This document shows, piece by piece, positions 1 to 22,531 of a DNA stretch of 64,000 nucleotides. Every line of letters starts with the position of its first letter. Positions within the stretch are counted from its first letter, which is position 1. The translations under genes were made by a program, and so were the position numbers. Under the pieces are notes generated by a model. The model was not told where the DNA came from and did not search any database. It saw only the letters and a list, made by a program, of their open reading frames with translations. This DNA is from Lycium barbarum (Eukaryota; Streptophyta; Magnoliopsida; Solanales; Solanaceae). The DNA is taken from positions 116,064,376-116,128,375 of the forward strand of contig NC_083342.1 in assembly GCF_019175385.1 (NCBI RefSeq), read 5' to 3'.

Positions 1-127
1 TGGCTGTACTCCCCATGGATGGCCCAATTGTGAAAGATGTTATCTAACCCGTTCATTATTTGGTGATCTTGCATTCTTGCTTATAATATGTGTTTTCTTA
101 GAGCACTATTGTTTCCTCTAAATGCAG

Positions 128-9829
<9,702 letters not shown>

Positions 9830-10950
9830 TTTCCTTGTCAGATGCGTTTAAGAATCAGAATCTTGTGCTATCACAGAGTTGGTCGCCACTGCTCCGGTGT
9901 TCCCCCCTATTTGGCTGAGTTGTAAAATCACTTTCTGCAATCGAAGAGTTCCTCTGAAGTTGGTCTGTGACATTATTGCAAATTGTGGAAATGGGTTTCA
10001 CTAGATAGGTAATATGGTAATTGCCGTATATTCAAGTGTGGTATATTCCTACTGACACACTCGAGTCTCGAATGTACAAATGATTCATTTGGATTGTCAA
10101 GGTGATTGAACCTTTTTAAGTGTTCAAATTTCCAAATGTCAACTGTTTCAAGAGAGTGATATCTTGTTTCTGTTATTAATAGAAATTTAAAGAATCATAC
10201 GATCATCAGCGGCGATCCAACCATGGAATAATTTCAGTTGGGTGATTACTATCGAACCGCTATACTATATTGTATACAAAATCGGACTTTTTCTTCCCAA
10301 TGAAGGTGTAAGCAGGGGCATTAGTTTATGAAAAATCTCGTTTTGATGGAATTTTTTTTTTTCACTTGGTTGTGTACCTTAGACTGATGAATCACGTGAA
10401 GTGTGCTTTCTACATGCAGTTTTATCACCTATTCACGTTAAATTAATGTACTTAATTGTGATTTTGTTATTTATCCATTTTAAATTAGTCTTATAATCAC
10501 AGATGCATTTCGACCATTCTTTGTTATTAAGAAAGAAGTCCATTTTGAGCATTTTTCTTAACAAGAACTGAACAGTATCTCAAAGATGTAACCCCTGATA
10601 GGGGAAAAACAAGATCCACTTTAAGAACTCTCCGCCTAACAGTTTAGAAATGGACAGAGGGTTCAAAACTAGTTGTACAAGAATTACAATCACAGTCATT
10701 TATTGAATGATGAATAATATAATAACTAGTATTATTATTGCTATAATAATAATTGTTTTACAGTGAATAAGGATAGACTAGCACACAATAAAATAATAAT
10801 TTTGAATTGCTATATTAAAAATTGCAAGATCAAAGTAAAGAACCAATTTAAATTTCGCGATTTTACGTGCTCATGTCCATGTGCATAATAAGCCTATATT
10901 TTTCTTGACATTTATTCACCAGACATAATAGAAAGATATCCACATAGTAC
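9830..10950. other. TFCD 3' UTR and spacer
   Basis: The sequence directly after the TFCD stop is presumably 3' UTR. The remainder is AT-rich spacer up to the hAT MITE target site at 10943. No ORF or recognisable repeat was found. Confidence 0.5.
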
Positions 10951-11570
10951 TAGAGGTGGCAACCGGTTTGGCCTTACCGGTTTTAACCGGTAACCGGACC
11001 GGTTAAACCGGAACCGGTAGAACCGGTTAACCGGTTCCGGTTCCAATATTTTGGAAACCGGAACCGGTTAAACCGGTAAAAAATTAAAAAAAAAAACTAA
11101 AGTATATATAGTATATAGTACATATATATAGTATATATAGTATATATATTAAGTTATACACATATATAAGTATATATAGTATATAAGTATATATAGTATA
11201 TAGTACATATATATACATATATATATATAAGTATATATAGTATATAGTACATATATATACATATATATAGTATATATATTAAGTTATACATATATTTAGT
11301 ATATATATTAAGTTAGACATATATATAGTATATATAATAAGTTATACATATATATATAAGTATATATAGTATATAGTACATATATATAAGTATGTATAGT
11401 ATATATATTAAGTTATACATATATATAAGTATATAGAGTATATAGTACATATATATTAAGTATATATAGTAGATACATATAAGTATATATAGTAGATATG
11501 TATATATAGTATACATATATTTAGTATATATATATTAAGTTATACATATATATAGTATATATAATAAGTT

Positions 11571-11607
<37 letters not shown>

Positions 11608-11969
11608 TATATATAGTATATAGTACATATATATAAGTATGTATAGTATATATATTAAGTTATACATATATATAAGTATATGTAAATTATACATATATAT
11701 GTATACGAAAAACACTATTCTGTATTGCTGACTTGCTGTTAATCAGTAAATATTTAAACTTTAATTATAAAGTTGTATAACATATGAAAATATAGCTACA
11801 ATATACAAATAAATACTATAATATATATATATATATAATACAAAAAACAAAAAAAAAATAGATTTTAACCACTCCGAACCGGACCGGTTCCGGTTTGAGG
11901 TTTAAAACCGGTAAACCGGAACCGGCCGGTTCCATAACCGGTTCCGGTTGGAACCGGTTGCCACCTTTA
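10951..11969. mobile_element. hAT-type MITE with CCGGTT-rich ends
   Basis: The element starts TAGAGGTGGCAA and ends TTGCCACCTTTA, which are inverted repeats. It is flanked by a perfect 8-bp duplication, catagtac, at 10943-10950 and 11970-11977; 8 bp is the hAT signature. About 100 bp at each end is crowded with accggtt/aaccgg motifs in both orientations, as in subterminal transposase-binding arrays. There is no transposase, so it is non-autonomous. It lies between the 3' ends of the TFCD and MetAP genes. Confidence 0.88.
11103..11720. repeat. TATATA-rich tandem repeat inside the hAT MITE
   Basis: Imperfect repeats of a unit built from agtatatatagtatatag and tacatatatata, with ttaagttatacatata variants, fill the core of the MITE. 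The copies are irregular, as expected from slippage. The long reading frames crossing it are low-complexity artefacts. Confidence 0.85.
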
Positions 11970-11977
11970 CATAGTAC

Positions 11978-12323
11978 CCATTATATTACTTAAGAAGAGC
12001 TCTACAAGAACTAAACCATCTGCTTAATACAAAGTTCTAAAACAGCAAATAAACAAATTAGGTAAATTATACAATTTTAAAACGGATATTTTTTTTCTTA
12101 ACGGCAAACCAAACAGCCCTTAGGTAGAGCTTAATTTAATACGAAATCAGATATCCAAAGGCTTCAGCTTTTCATTATAGCACCTGAATCAATAAAAGGC
12201 TGATTTTGTTCATCCAGTTTGAGACCAAAATTTCAAAAGTTAACCAATTAAAAAATACATCTGTTACACATAAATAGAGACTAATATCACTTGAAACTCT
12301 TTTTATGACAGGCAAAAGACAAA
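11978..12323. other. MetAP 3' flank
   Basis: AT-rich sequence downstream of the methionine aminopeptidase stop on the minus strand. It presumably includes the 3' UTR. Nothing else was recognised. Confidence 0.4.
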
Positions 12324-15300
12324 TCAAGAACTCAACCAAGGGAACACCTTGGGAGATGTCGGCAGGCGTGCTGTGAGTACTTCAACTCCAGTTTCTGTCA
12401 CCTACAAATTATCCATCACCACAAACACATCAATTAACAAGCAAAAACCTCTTTGTAATTCTCTTGACATCTTTTTTTTTTTTTTTTTTGAAAGTTGTAA
12501 CATGTAATGCTGTGACATCTTTAACTCAGCATTCATTTATGATTGTTCTCTGATAGTCTGAGAAAGAAACCCAATAGTTCCACCCAGAATCAGGTGTACC
12601 AAACTTATTGGATATCATCGGGTCCAGTATTTTATCTTTTACCCAATTTTACAACGAGCAAATAGATCTGAGAAAAGAGTTTTTTCTAGTTAAATACAGT
12701 GTTCAGTTGCAACAGACCAATTTATCAAGCCAAGTATTGTATATCAAGTCAATCACAATTCAAATACCAAAAAGAATGTAAGATAAAGTAATACCAGGAG
12801 AGTGTGTTCAAACTGAGCACTTCGTTTTCCATCTGCTGTCACAGCAGTCCATCCATCAGGCCACATCCGATCACGCCAAACACCTGCAATAGAATTAATC
12901 AAGACAAGGAAAACAGAGATTTTATATGGGATAGTTGTACATAATGACTTTAGAATTGAAGAACTTACCAGCATTAATCATAGGCTCAATTGTAAAAGTT
13001 TGGCCAGCTTTCATCACACCAACTGCTTTATTTCCTGATCAGGTTAAGGTAACCAAAGGAAGATTGACAGAAGTAAAGCCAGTTATAGTTTGATCACCAC
13101 AATCCTAGAGGTACTAATTGTGCCATAACTGAAAATATTATGTCAAATCAAATGACTAATCTTATTGTGCTAGATAATGCAGGAAATATTTTATGCATTG
13201 ACATTTCACTGCTTCACCCAGCACATAGATTTAAATGTTAAAAGCCAATTTTTTTGATAAACTATAAAATCTTAAAAGACATTGCTGAGGATACTTGAAT
13301 AATGTGGAATATTTGGGGCACAATGGAAAAGTTCTCCAATGCCATGACCACAATATGACTTCACCTGTCACCCCAGTTTACAAGAAAATGAGAACATGCA
13401 AAATATGTCAGCTTCCAGTAAAAACTGAGCCTCGCTGATGGATAGTTAGGCAATCTATTTTTTGTTTTATCTTACCACAGAAAATCCAGACATAGAAGCA
13501 TGTCGGTTGATAACCTCTCCAATTTCCCGAAACCGTACCCCAGGCTTAACTGCAATGAAATGGCACAATGAATATATGAGACCCCTAAAGTTTTGATCAG
13601 CTTTACCAGCCAAGATGAAATGAAACATTATCCCTACAGGCAATATATTTTACTAGCACACACTAACTTACACATTTACCCGAACTTCACTTCCTTAACT
13701 CTTAATAACATACTTAAAAACAATTCTCAGCAAGATCATTGGTCACTCCAAGTAAATACATACAGAGCAGATGAAAGCAAAAGGGAAAAGCTGCAATAGA
13801 CAGGCGCAAAGAGAACCACTGGCCAAATAGCAAAGAAAAAAAAAACATATTTAAGGAGTCCAATTGACGAGTCATGCTATATTTGTTTATGCAAACTACT
13901 GGACATGTATTCTAAGACCTTTTACTTCAGGAGTCGGGAGCATTAAGTATTGAGGTTCTTAGAACAGTAAAATCTATGAATCATAAAATATTCAAGGCAC
14001 AACATACAGTAACACAACCTACCAATTGATATTGCTTTCTCCAAACACTCATATGTGCACTGCACTAACCGTTGAGATGCTTCATCAACATTACCCACAA
14101 AGAAGGTTTCATTCAGATCACCTGCATAATCAGCAGTGCACTAGTTAAACATCAATTCTGCAAGAAGTTGAAGCATGACCTAGTAGATCAACAGGAAATT
14201 TGGTTCTTACCATGAACCCCTTTGTAATATACAGTAACATCAACATTTACAATATCGCCATCCTCCAATTTCCTGAAATAATAAAGAGGGACCAAATGAC
14301 ATACAGCTTAAAACAAATTCTTTACAGAATAATACCTCCAGTAAGCACATATAACACAGTAAACATGCATCAAGGAGCATAGACGCATGTGAAAATTGAC
14401 AAAAGACTTGGTGTCTAGATTCATCGATAGTTGAGCATTATTAAGCTCTCAAAAAGGGGTTACAACAACAACAACAACAAACCCAGTGTAATCCCACAAT
14501 AGTAGGGTCTGGGGAGGGTAAGATGTACGCAGCCTTACCTCTACCAGGGTAGAGAGGCTATTTCCGATTGACCCTCGGCAACCCTCCTCCTTTATCCGGG
14601 CTTGGGACCGGCAATGTGAGCGAGCTCACACAGGCGGAGTTCTCTCAAAAAGGGGTTCTAGACCTAATTTGAATGAACAAATAAGACTAGTCTCATTGCT
14701 GAATGTAAGACTTACCTTGCATCTGGAATCCCATGGCAGATCACTTCATTGACTGACCTGCAACAAGCAGACAGATTTCCATCTTTTAGTAATTCCTAGA
14801 ACCTGCATACACAGTGCATAAAGAACATTTGCAAGGTAAAGTACCTACGTGCAGCATGACTTGGGGAAAAAATGATAATTTAGGGGAGATGGATATCCAC
14901 CTGCATATGCAACCAAAAAATAGAGTTAAAGCACCACGTCCATATATTAGAACTCAGAAGAACAAGTGATCCAACATAGAGCAATATTCTAATAACAGAA
15001 CTTCCTGTGAGCTGTCATTGATATAATATAAAGCCAACAAACTTCGGCTAGGATGATTTACCAACAACCTGAACATCATACTCAAAGACAAGGGCAAGTC
15101 ATAAGTCTTATAGAACCAGGAACTTTGGATCACATTAGTTCTCAATTTGGGGAGCAAAGAGATCATAATCTTCTACGAAGTATAAACATCAGTATTATCA
15201 GTGTATCATGTGCACTATTAAAGTGAATATGTGTAAGTCAAAAGCAACTTGATTAAAGCACGACTTCTAACGTTTTGAAGATATCAACATAAACTCCAAA

Positions 15301-18300
15301 ACACACAAAATGTAAAATGTTGGTAAGAAAAAATGACCCTGACAACTAAAATATGCAAGCATGAGAAGTGATTAAAAATAATAAGTCCTATCAACATACC
15401 AGCAGCAACGGTAGCCTCATGGACCACTGCATCAATTTCATCAGTAGTCACGCCAGGTCGAATAATACGAGCAGCTGCATCCAAAACTTCCCTTCCTATC
15501 TGAAGATATGGATATAAATAAGCAATAACTTCAAAAAAAAAAAAAAAACTGAAGGAGCAAAGCAATGCCTGATATTTGTCCCCTGCCATCTCTCAACCAG
15601 GTAGTTTAGAATCATTAAACTGACAGTATATTATACAATAATTGTAAGAATCTCTATTTCTGATGAAGAATTGGATTTTGCCAAGCCCAGTTAAAGATAT
15701 TAGGACAAGTGCATTCAATGAAAGATTAGCTAGCATCAAGGTTATTGCACACTAATGCAGAGAAAGTAACAACTTCCTTGTCGCTTGGAATGTGATTAAC
15801 TGAGTGCTGTTGATGAGACAATAAGTGATGGGTTATTCAGTGTTGTTGATTAGACAACAGGCGATGGGTTTACAAATACATTAACAGTTGTGTAATCACT
15901 TAAGTCAGGTATCTTTTTCGGAAATTTAGATGCAAATAAAACCAAGCAAAATCTATACCTAAAAAGCACTGCTGCAGGAAGGAGACAGCAGTAGTTCCAG
16001 AGATGCACTCAAGATCTTGATTCAAGTTATTAATTACAACAACATACCCAGTGAAATCCCACAATGTGGGGTCTGGGATCTAGTTATTGGTTGATCTTTC
16101 AAAATTCACCTGTCAGGTTGAAACTAATGCCTTGCCTCATTGGAGCATCCTACACAAATCTTCCTAACTTGGTTTCTGTCTGATCTCTAAAAATAAATGT
16201 GAACTCATACGTGTCTAGGCTTCAATCTCAATCAGATCTCCCAGAAAAGTCTTGTGAGGAAGCAATTGCATATATCAACAAACAATTACAGCTCAAAATA
16301 TAGGTGTTTATTCTTGATGGTCTGCTTTCACTCCATTCTCCATTTGCATATTTCTTTTGTGTGTTATTTTCGTCCTTTTTGGTTGGTAGAATAAAAAATG
16401 TCAACACATATTCCAAAATCCCCTTAAGTTTCCTGAACCACATCAATACTCTAAAAAGTGGCATTAACTCCCCAAGAATTGGTACATATTAGCTTCACAA
16501 CCCGTTAACTGCCCTGCAATATTGGTGTTGAAGAAGTACATGGCATCTAATAAAAGGACAAAGCAAATGCCTGGATAAGCTATAGTACAGTAAATGGCTA
16601 CGCATCATAAACTGACAACAGTGATTCTTTGAGAAGACTAATTAAGAAGATAAGTTGTTGGTAGAACATAATCAAGAGACATAAACTGACAATACTTACT
16701 CGGCAAGTTTCTCTCATTCTCTCAATCAGCTCTGGAGGTTTGATCTTCAGAACATTTAAAGAGAAAAGAAGCAGGTGGTGAGCAAAAACTTTGTTTGTTA
16801 CCACAAAGACATCTAGTGTAACTGCAAATCATTACTGACTCAACATAAGTAGTACCTCAACGACATGCTGAAAATCACTATTGGGTTCAATTTTTGGGAT
16901 ACCCTACAAAAATAACAGAAACAAATAAAAACAAAGAACACGATATTTTCTATCATTGATCTTCAGAAAGAGAAAAACGTGCAATATTAGGCAGAAATCA
17001 GTTAAGATGACTCACATCATTTGCCCAATCAGGTAGATCAATGTGAGCAGGTACAGCACGCTTTTTTGATATAGGATAGGGCTTTAGCGTCCTGAAAAAA
17101 GTAAGCACTGTAAGTTGTGGGCAACAAACAAACGTTAACAGAAACTTAAATAAAATAAGAGGGGACAGATAAGCAAAAAAAAATAGGGAGAGTGATTTTG
17201 TCATCCTTGCAGCAAGCGCCTATAACAGCAAAAACTATGTTCAAAGGAGCAAAGAAGAGAAGGAAACTAACTTTTTGGTTCTATAACAGAAGAGCACAGT
17301 AGTCTAGGAAACTTGATTGAACTAAGAAACTAAAGCGCCAGTTAACTTATCTTACTTCAGCTATTAGAGGCTTTAAACCAAAAGAAAAAAAAAATACAAC
17401 TACAGAAAGCTAGGAAATTTTTCATCTTTGATATCAGACTCTTAGTAGATGAAGTTGGATAATTGTGTTGAATACTTGAAAACAATATCCTTTTGAAGAC
17501 ATAAGGTGCTGAATACTTTGGCATCAACAGACTGCTGAGAATCAAGCAATCTTCACACTCACCCCAATATCATTGCAAATAATTAGTTCGGGTTTCCGTT
17601 TTGATTCTTAAGGAAGTCATTCAAAAAATACAGACAAGTCATAAGTTTATTTACTCTTCATAAAAATGCATATAGCTGTTTGGACTGGGCTAATTTTGCC
17701 ACTGTAGTTTCATCACGAACTTGCCAAACCCCTTTAGTAATTCTCCATCCAGCGTAGGACAGTTCTAAGAAACTGTAGCTGGACATAAATGTCAGTGAGA
17801 AATGCATTCCGTAATCTGGCGAGGCTAAGGACAAAAAAGAACAAGCATCCAAACAAGTAAAGGAGAAGAAGGAACACACTGACTCCAAAATAGACTCCGC
17901 TAGCCAGTTTTAGTTTCATCAAGAACTTATCAGGACCTTTAGTAATTCTCCATCGCAGAGCAGCAGAGTTACAAGAAATAGTAGCTGGAAATAAATGTCA
18001 GTGAGAAATGCACTCTTAGGACCAATCACTGATACCAAAGCAGTGTCTTACTGTCTTTCACGGAGTTAGATGTTTTGGGACCAACTAAAATATGACCGGG
18101 AGAGTTCAGGTTTAAGTAAGATATACAACAACAACAACATACCCAGTGTATTCCCACAAAGTGGGGTCTGGGGAGGGTAGAGCGTATGCAGGCCTTACCC
18201 CTACCTTGACAGGTAGAGAGACTCTTTCCGATAGACCCTCGACTCAAGTAAAGCAAGTTTAAGTAAGATATGATATGATCAAATTAAAAGTAGTCCATTA

Positions 18301-20493
18301 TAAAATAAAAGCATCGTTCTAACTTTTCCAATTGGAGAGGAACCATGGAAATCCAAAACAAGGTTTGAGAATTGTGTACATATTAATCAACGAAGGTCGA
18401 AGATTAAGAACCATATCCAACATACCCAGTCCAGTCAAAATATGGAATTTTAGGTGTTCGAGCTTGTCCTTTCCTCAAGCAATATAGCCAGCCATCGCTT
18501 GGTGAGGCTGCATTTTGTTCTCCTGGAGCTTCAGTTGCCAGAGAAGATAATTTTGCCTTCAAGTGGACAGACTTGTGAGAACTCCAAGATGCCTTGAAAC
18601 AATCCTGTGTGCTGACAAGGAGTAACTTCCATCAAATCAAAGTAACTAATGGCCAGAGAAAATAAAGATCTAACTATTGACATAGAAGGAGATCCTCGTC
18701 TCGTTAGCCATCCATTTTTCTTTTCAGTTCACAATCACAGCAGTAATAACTTCCCATATCCACTTTACTCTGATATCTCAGACAGGTAGTTGCACACTTG
18801 CACTTCTCCGAACTTTTGACTTTATGTTTAGTAACTAGAGTGTTATATTCTTCTAATGTCTTCTCATTCTTCCGGTTTCTACTACTGAAACCTGAATTTT
18901 TGACATTGAACAACTAATGCAGATGGGGAGTCCAGCTTTCTAATATGCTAAATAGTCCTATTACAAAGAGCTCAGCAAACATAGCATGAAGGAGCACAGG
19001 TTATCCACACATCAAATCTTTAACAAGCAGCGAGTACACCCTTATCCCTCTCTTGCATCACAACAGCTATACTTAACTAATACATCCTATGTACAAACTA
19101 CTACAGGAAAAAGGATGCCGTATTTTCCACATATGGATGGTTTCAGCTATGATATAATTTATACATATTAGTAATCGCAAACTTAAGCTTCGGCTCGATA
19201 ATGAAACTGGGAGAAGATAGTTCAAAAAGAGAATGGTCAGAGCTACAAACCAGAAAGCAGCTCCTTCACGAGGAAGCTTTAACTCCACGCACTTAGGACA
19301 CCTTCAAAAAGTAGAGAAAATAAATTAACAGAGATATCAGTGACATTAACTCTTCTCTGAAAGTAACATCACCAAAAAACCAATTACTAGCAGTACAACT
19401 ACAACAGCTGAAAGATCACACATAGCAATTGCAAACATGTATTGGATACATTGTATTTCAAAGTCCAAGTATGATTAATGAAGGTCCCAAAAAATAGGCT
19501 GATGATGTCCTTACAGATACAGTACGTCAAATGAGACTCTATATGAGTTATGAGAATCAACAAATATTAGACTACATAACACAGCAAGCAAAGGAAAAGA
19601 AACGAGGAAGGAAGACTCCACGAAATACAAATAAACTAACCAAAAACAAATAAAGACACCAGCATCATAATTACTTTGTCCGTTCCCTTTTTTATGCGAT
19701 AAATAAGGAAATTTTCAGAATATAGTCTCTCCTATTTCATAAGAAATACTCTATTATATCCAGACATCATCAGCATTTTCAACCATTCAACTTTAAACCA
19801 CAATGTAACCTATACTATTTTATTTTTTTTATAATCGAGAAATCCGTTGGTTTGAACTTCAAAACCCAGAGGATAATGGGCCTGCCCCCTACCATTTGGA
19901 TACTACACTTTCTTTTTATCAGCACCACTAGTTACTAAACTTGCTTCACCATCTAGGATTCAAACACGTGACTTGGATCTCGGATAGTACTACCTTTGCC
20001 AACAATAGAACCTATACTTAAACTGAAACAACGAGTTTAACCTTTCTATCATCGATATATAAAGAGCACAAAAATCCCCAAGTACGGGAAAAGATTTAAT
20101 TTTTATTTGTAATCAGGTGGCAATAATTTCCAATCACCACCTCCGTTTCGTTTTCAGGTCATGAAACTAAAAATACCATATTGAATTATCTCTTTCTTCT
20201 TGACCCCTTAAAACAATTCATTTATCTCTCAAAAAAGTTCTCTTTAATGTCTTAAATCCTAACACACAAGTCTGCAATACCCATAAGCTTGAACACAGTT
20301 GAATATCTGAAAAGAATATATAATATATATTTGTATCCAAACCATCAAAGCATTCAAATTAAACAAAGAAAATTACAAAACTATCATTTTTTATACAAAA
20401 ATAACAAAGAGTGGATACATACTGAAGATGAGCAGGCTTGCTACATTTAGCACAAGATAAATTAGCTACAGCCACTTCTGATCCACCTGCCAT
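12324..20493 (-). CDS. MAP1A: Methionine aminopeptidase type 1 (MAP1A-like), complete, 16 exons
   Basis: This cytosolic dinuclear-metal protease removes the initiator Met from nascent proteins. Exons in gene order: 20493-20423, 19301-19251, 18611-18426, 17091-17016, 16903-16856, 16744-16700, 15499-15400, 14900-14849, 14757-14716, 14272-14211, 14121-14023, 13549-13476, 13364-13295, 13034-12969, 12883-12795, 12401-12324. They sum to 1209 nt, 402 aa, the length expected for plant MAP1A (about 400). The N-terminus has a MYND-like Cys/His zinc finger ([11 protein letters not shown], then CPKC, CTQDC, HKSVH), typical of eukaryotic type 1. The five metal ligands are present: D235 (NVDVTV), D246 (HGDLNE), H309 (GHGIG), E342 (FTIEPM) and E373 (SAQFEHT). 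The ATG at 20493 opens MAGGSEVAV, directly before the finger. No defect was seen. Introns carry SINEs. Exon limits were set by eye. Confidence 0.95.
14462..14641 (-). mobile_element. TS-related SINE with 16-bp target duplication
   Basis: Read on the minus strand, it runs from a gtgtgagctcgctcacat head through a TS-like body (gggttgccgagggtcaat, ctaccctggtagaggtaag, ccctccccagaccc) to a TTG-repeat tail. A perfect 16-bp duplication, ctctcaaaaaggggtt, flanks it at 14446-14461 and 14642-14657. It lies in the MetAP intron between the exons at 14757 and 14272. Confidence 0.85.
16035..16081 (-). mobile_element. 5'-truncated TS SINE tail
   Basis: Only the 3' end survives: gaccccacattgtgggat, a ttcactgggta block and a short TTG tail, read on the minus strand. 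A short agttatt match on both sides may be the target duplication. It lies in a MetAP intron. Confidence 0.6.
17707..18017. repeat. Two diverged direct repeats (~105 bp, period ~205 bp) in a MetAP intron
   Basis: The copies at about 17707-17812 and 17912-18017 share agtttcatca, ctttagtaattctccatc and aaatgtcagtgagaaatgca blocks. They look like an old local duplication. No coding content was recognised. Confidence 0.6.
18125..18256 (-). mobile_element. TS SINE (132 bp) with 15-bp target duplication
   Basis: On the minus strand it has the gagggtctatcggaaagag body, the tacgctctaccctcccc block, cccactttgtgggaatac and a TTG-repeat tail. Perfect copies of gtttaagtaagatat flank it at 18110-18124 and 18257-18271. 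It is headless, as are the other copies here, and lies in a MetAP intron. Confidence 0.85.
19830..20010 (-). mobile_element. SINE-like fragment with degenerate A and B boxes
   Basis: On the minus strand a ttggcaaaggtag A-box-like stretch is followed about 40 bases later by gtgtttgaatcc, resembling a B box. The rest of the body is not recognised. It lies in MetAP intron 1. Confidence 0.4.
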
Positions 20494-22531
20494 TGATTCT
20501 TTCAATATTTCTACACAGTACAAATCTTTATTAATCACCACCAATATCGATAAGAACAATAAATAATAATGTAAAAAAGAGTCTATGGTGTATAAAAATT
20601 GAATCTTTATTAAAGCTGACCTTTGAATATTGTTATGGATGTTTCTTGAAAAGGGAGAGGAAAATGGCAATAAGGGCTTTTCTGTTTAGGGTTTTCAGCC
20701 CAAAAAGGACTTAAAAACTCAAAAAAATAAAGAAAGAAAAAAGATGGGCTGAGTTTTTTTTTTTTTTTTGTGTGTGTGTGTAGTAGTAGTAGTAGTATAA
20801 AATATGGTCAAATATATGGACGCTGGAAATCGAATATTACGTAGTTTTTTCTTGGTTAAATACTAATTTTCCAACAAAATATATTAATTTTCCTAATAAA
20901 GATATCTAGAAAAATTATGAATGTCGATAGTATCAAGATAATATTTGATAATATACCAATACTTTTTTCTATCACTTTTTAAGAAAATAAAATTGCTTAA
21001 AATAACTAGAGATCAACCTTTAATAGGGCTTGAGTCCCTGGGTATGGAAAACTTTTGGTTGGCCGCCTCTTGACACAGGTCCTGTAGTGCGATTTGGATT
21101 TAATCGAGGCTCCAATAAGGATAGAGAACCCTGTGGAAATAAAAAAAAGTCATCACTTTGAAGTATTTGACAATTGATCGGACGTGATGAAGGTTTTTGA
21201 CACTAGCTACATCGGGGCAATTTGCAGGAATGCCATTATTTTGGGGTGATTTTTAATTTTTGCCCCTCAAATTGGTAGTCTTTAATTTTTATCTTTCGCC
21301 TAATATCATGAGATTTGGGGTTCGAACTCCAGCTCAATCAAAAAAAAAATCACAAGGCAGAGTTTTATAGAGGCCTATTCGGGCTAAAGTTAGGCCTGCA
21401 GGCAGAGTTTTAGAGAGGTCTATTAGACCACAAGAATTAAAAGACTACACACATCTTTAATTTAAGACCACAAGATTCAAAAATCTTCCTTTATTTCTTA
21501 AACTTCGTGGCCAGCCAAACTAATACACTTAAATTGGGACGGAGAGAGTATTACTATTCCTTGGAAAGCTCAAAATTATGTAATATTTAGGTACACAAGC
21601 ATAAAATATGTCATTTTTTTTTTTAATTATACTCATCAGTTATAGTTGGAACGGTTCTAAGGATTTACAGGTTATTGAGGCCAATGCATATATTAAAGGA
21701 GGTGACATATTTTAAGTAGTTAACTTATCTATGTAATAGACATTTGAGAATACACACAAAAGTATTTTTAAAATTTAAATAGAAAATGTCTAATAGAAAC
21801 ATAGTATCATGTGTTTTGGTGCTTAATTGAAATAAGTCGTAATTTATGTATTCACTTAAAATTTACTGACAAATTTTAAAAAAACATTAATCCAATAAAG
21901 CAATATATAGTAGGAGAAAAATGAGATATATAAAAGAAGCTTACATTCCACATCACCCTCTCAAGTAGATAAGTAATAAAGGACAACTAAAAGGTTGAGT
22001 TTGGAAGAAAAGTTTTTTGGTTAGTAACCATTTATTAGAATCTAACTAAGTAATTAGTAATCATTAGTTAGAATCTAACTAAGTGACTCTAAAATCTTTA
22101 GATTCCCTCTCATTAAGTAGTAATGTTGTAACTGTAAAACAGATTTGTAAAGGTTCAATTTCAAATTTAAATTATAAAAATGTACCAATTATTTTGGAAT
22201 GCCAAACAGATTGCATAAAACGACTTAGAACTTAGAACCTACAATCTTCTTTTGCTAATCTCGAGAATACATAAATTGCTAATCCACTCCATCATGTAAG
22301 TTATTACTTTGTATATTTTATTGTTAGTAAGCCACTCAACATTTTGAATACGAGTCATCCTCCTTTTTCACTCAGATTCAGACCATAATATCCGTTTGTT
22401 TTACAATTAATTATATTCAATTTTTCTTCGAAAAGTTAATGATAAAGATGATCGTGGACTCAATTTGGGTGATTATTTCTGACTCTTAAAAGTATATAAT
22501 TATATATGATGACATAGACATTTAGTGATAT
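20494..22531. other. MetAP 5' flank and spacer
   Basis: It holds the presumed MetAP 5' UTR and promoter. A poly-T, (GT)n and (AGT)n run lies at about 20756-20800. A SINE-like fragment (cctgtagtgcgatttggatt, gaggctccaataaggata) lies at about 21015-21135. Two short direct copies of tagaatctaactaagt lie near 22040-22090. No gene was recognised. Confidence 0.5.

Noticed and set aside
1..127. Possible additional TFCD exon at the window start
   Set aside because: No in-frame family-like peptide ending at a GT donor was seen; treated as intron.
11313..11516. Tyr/Ile-rich ORF on the minus strand
   Set aside because: Translation of the TATATA repeat inside the hAT MITE.
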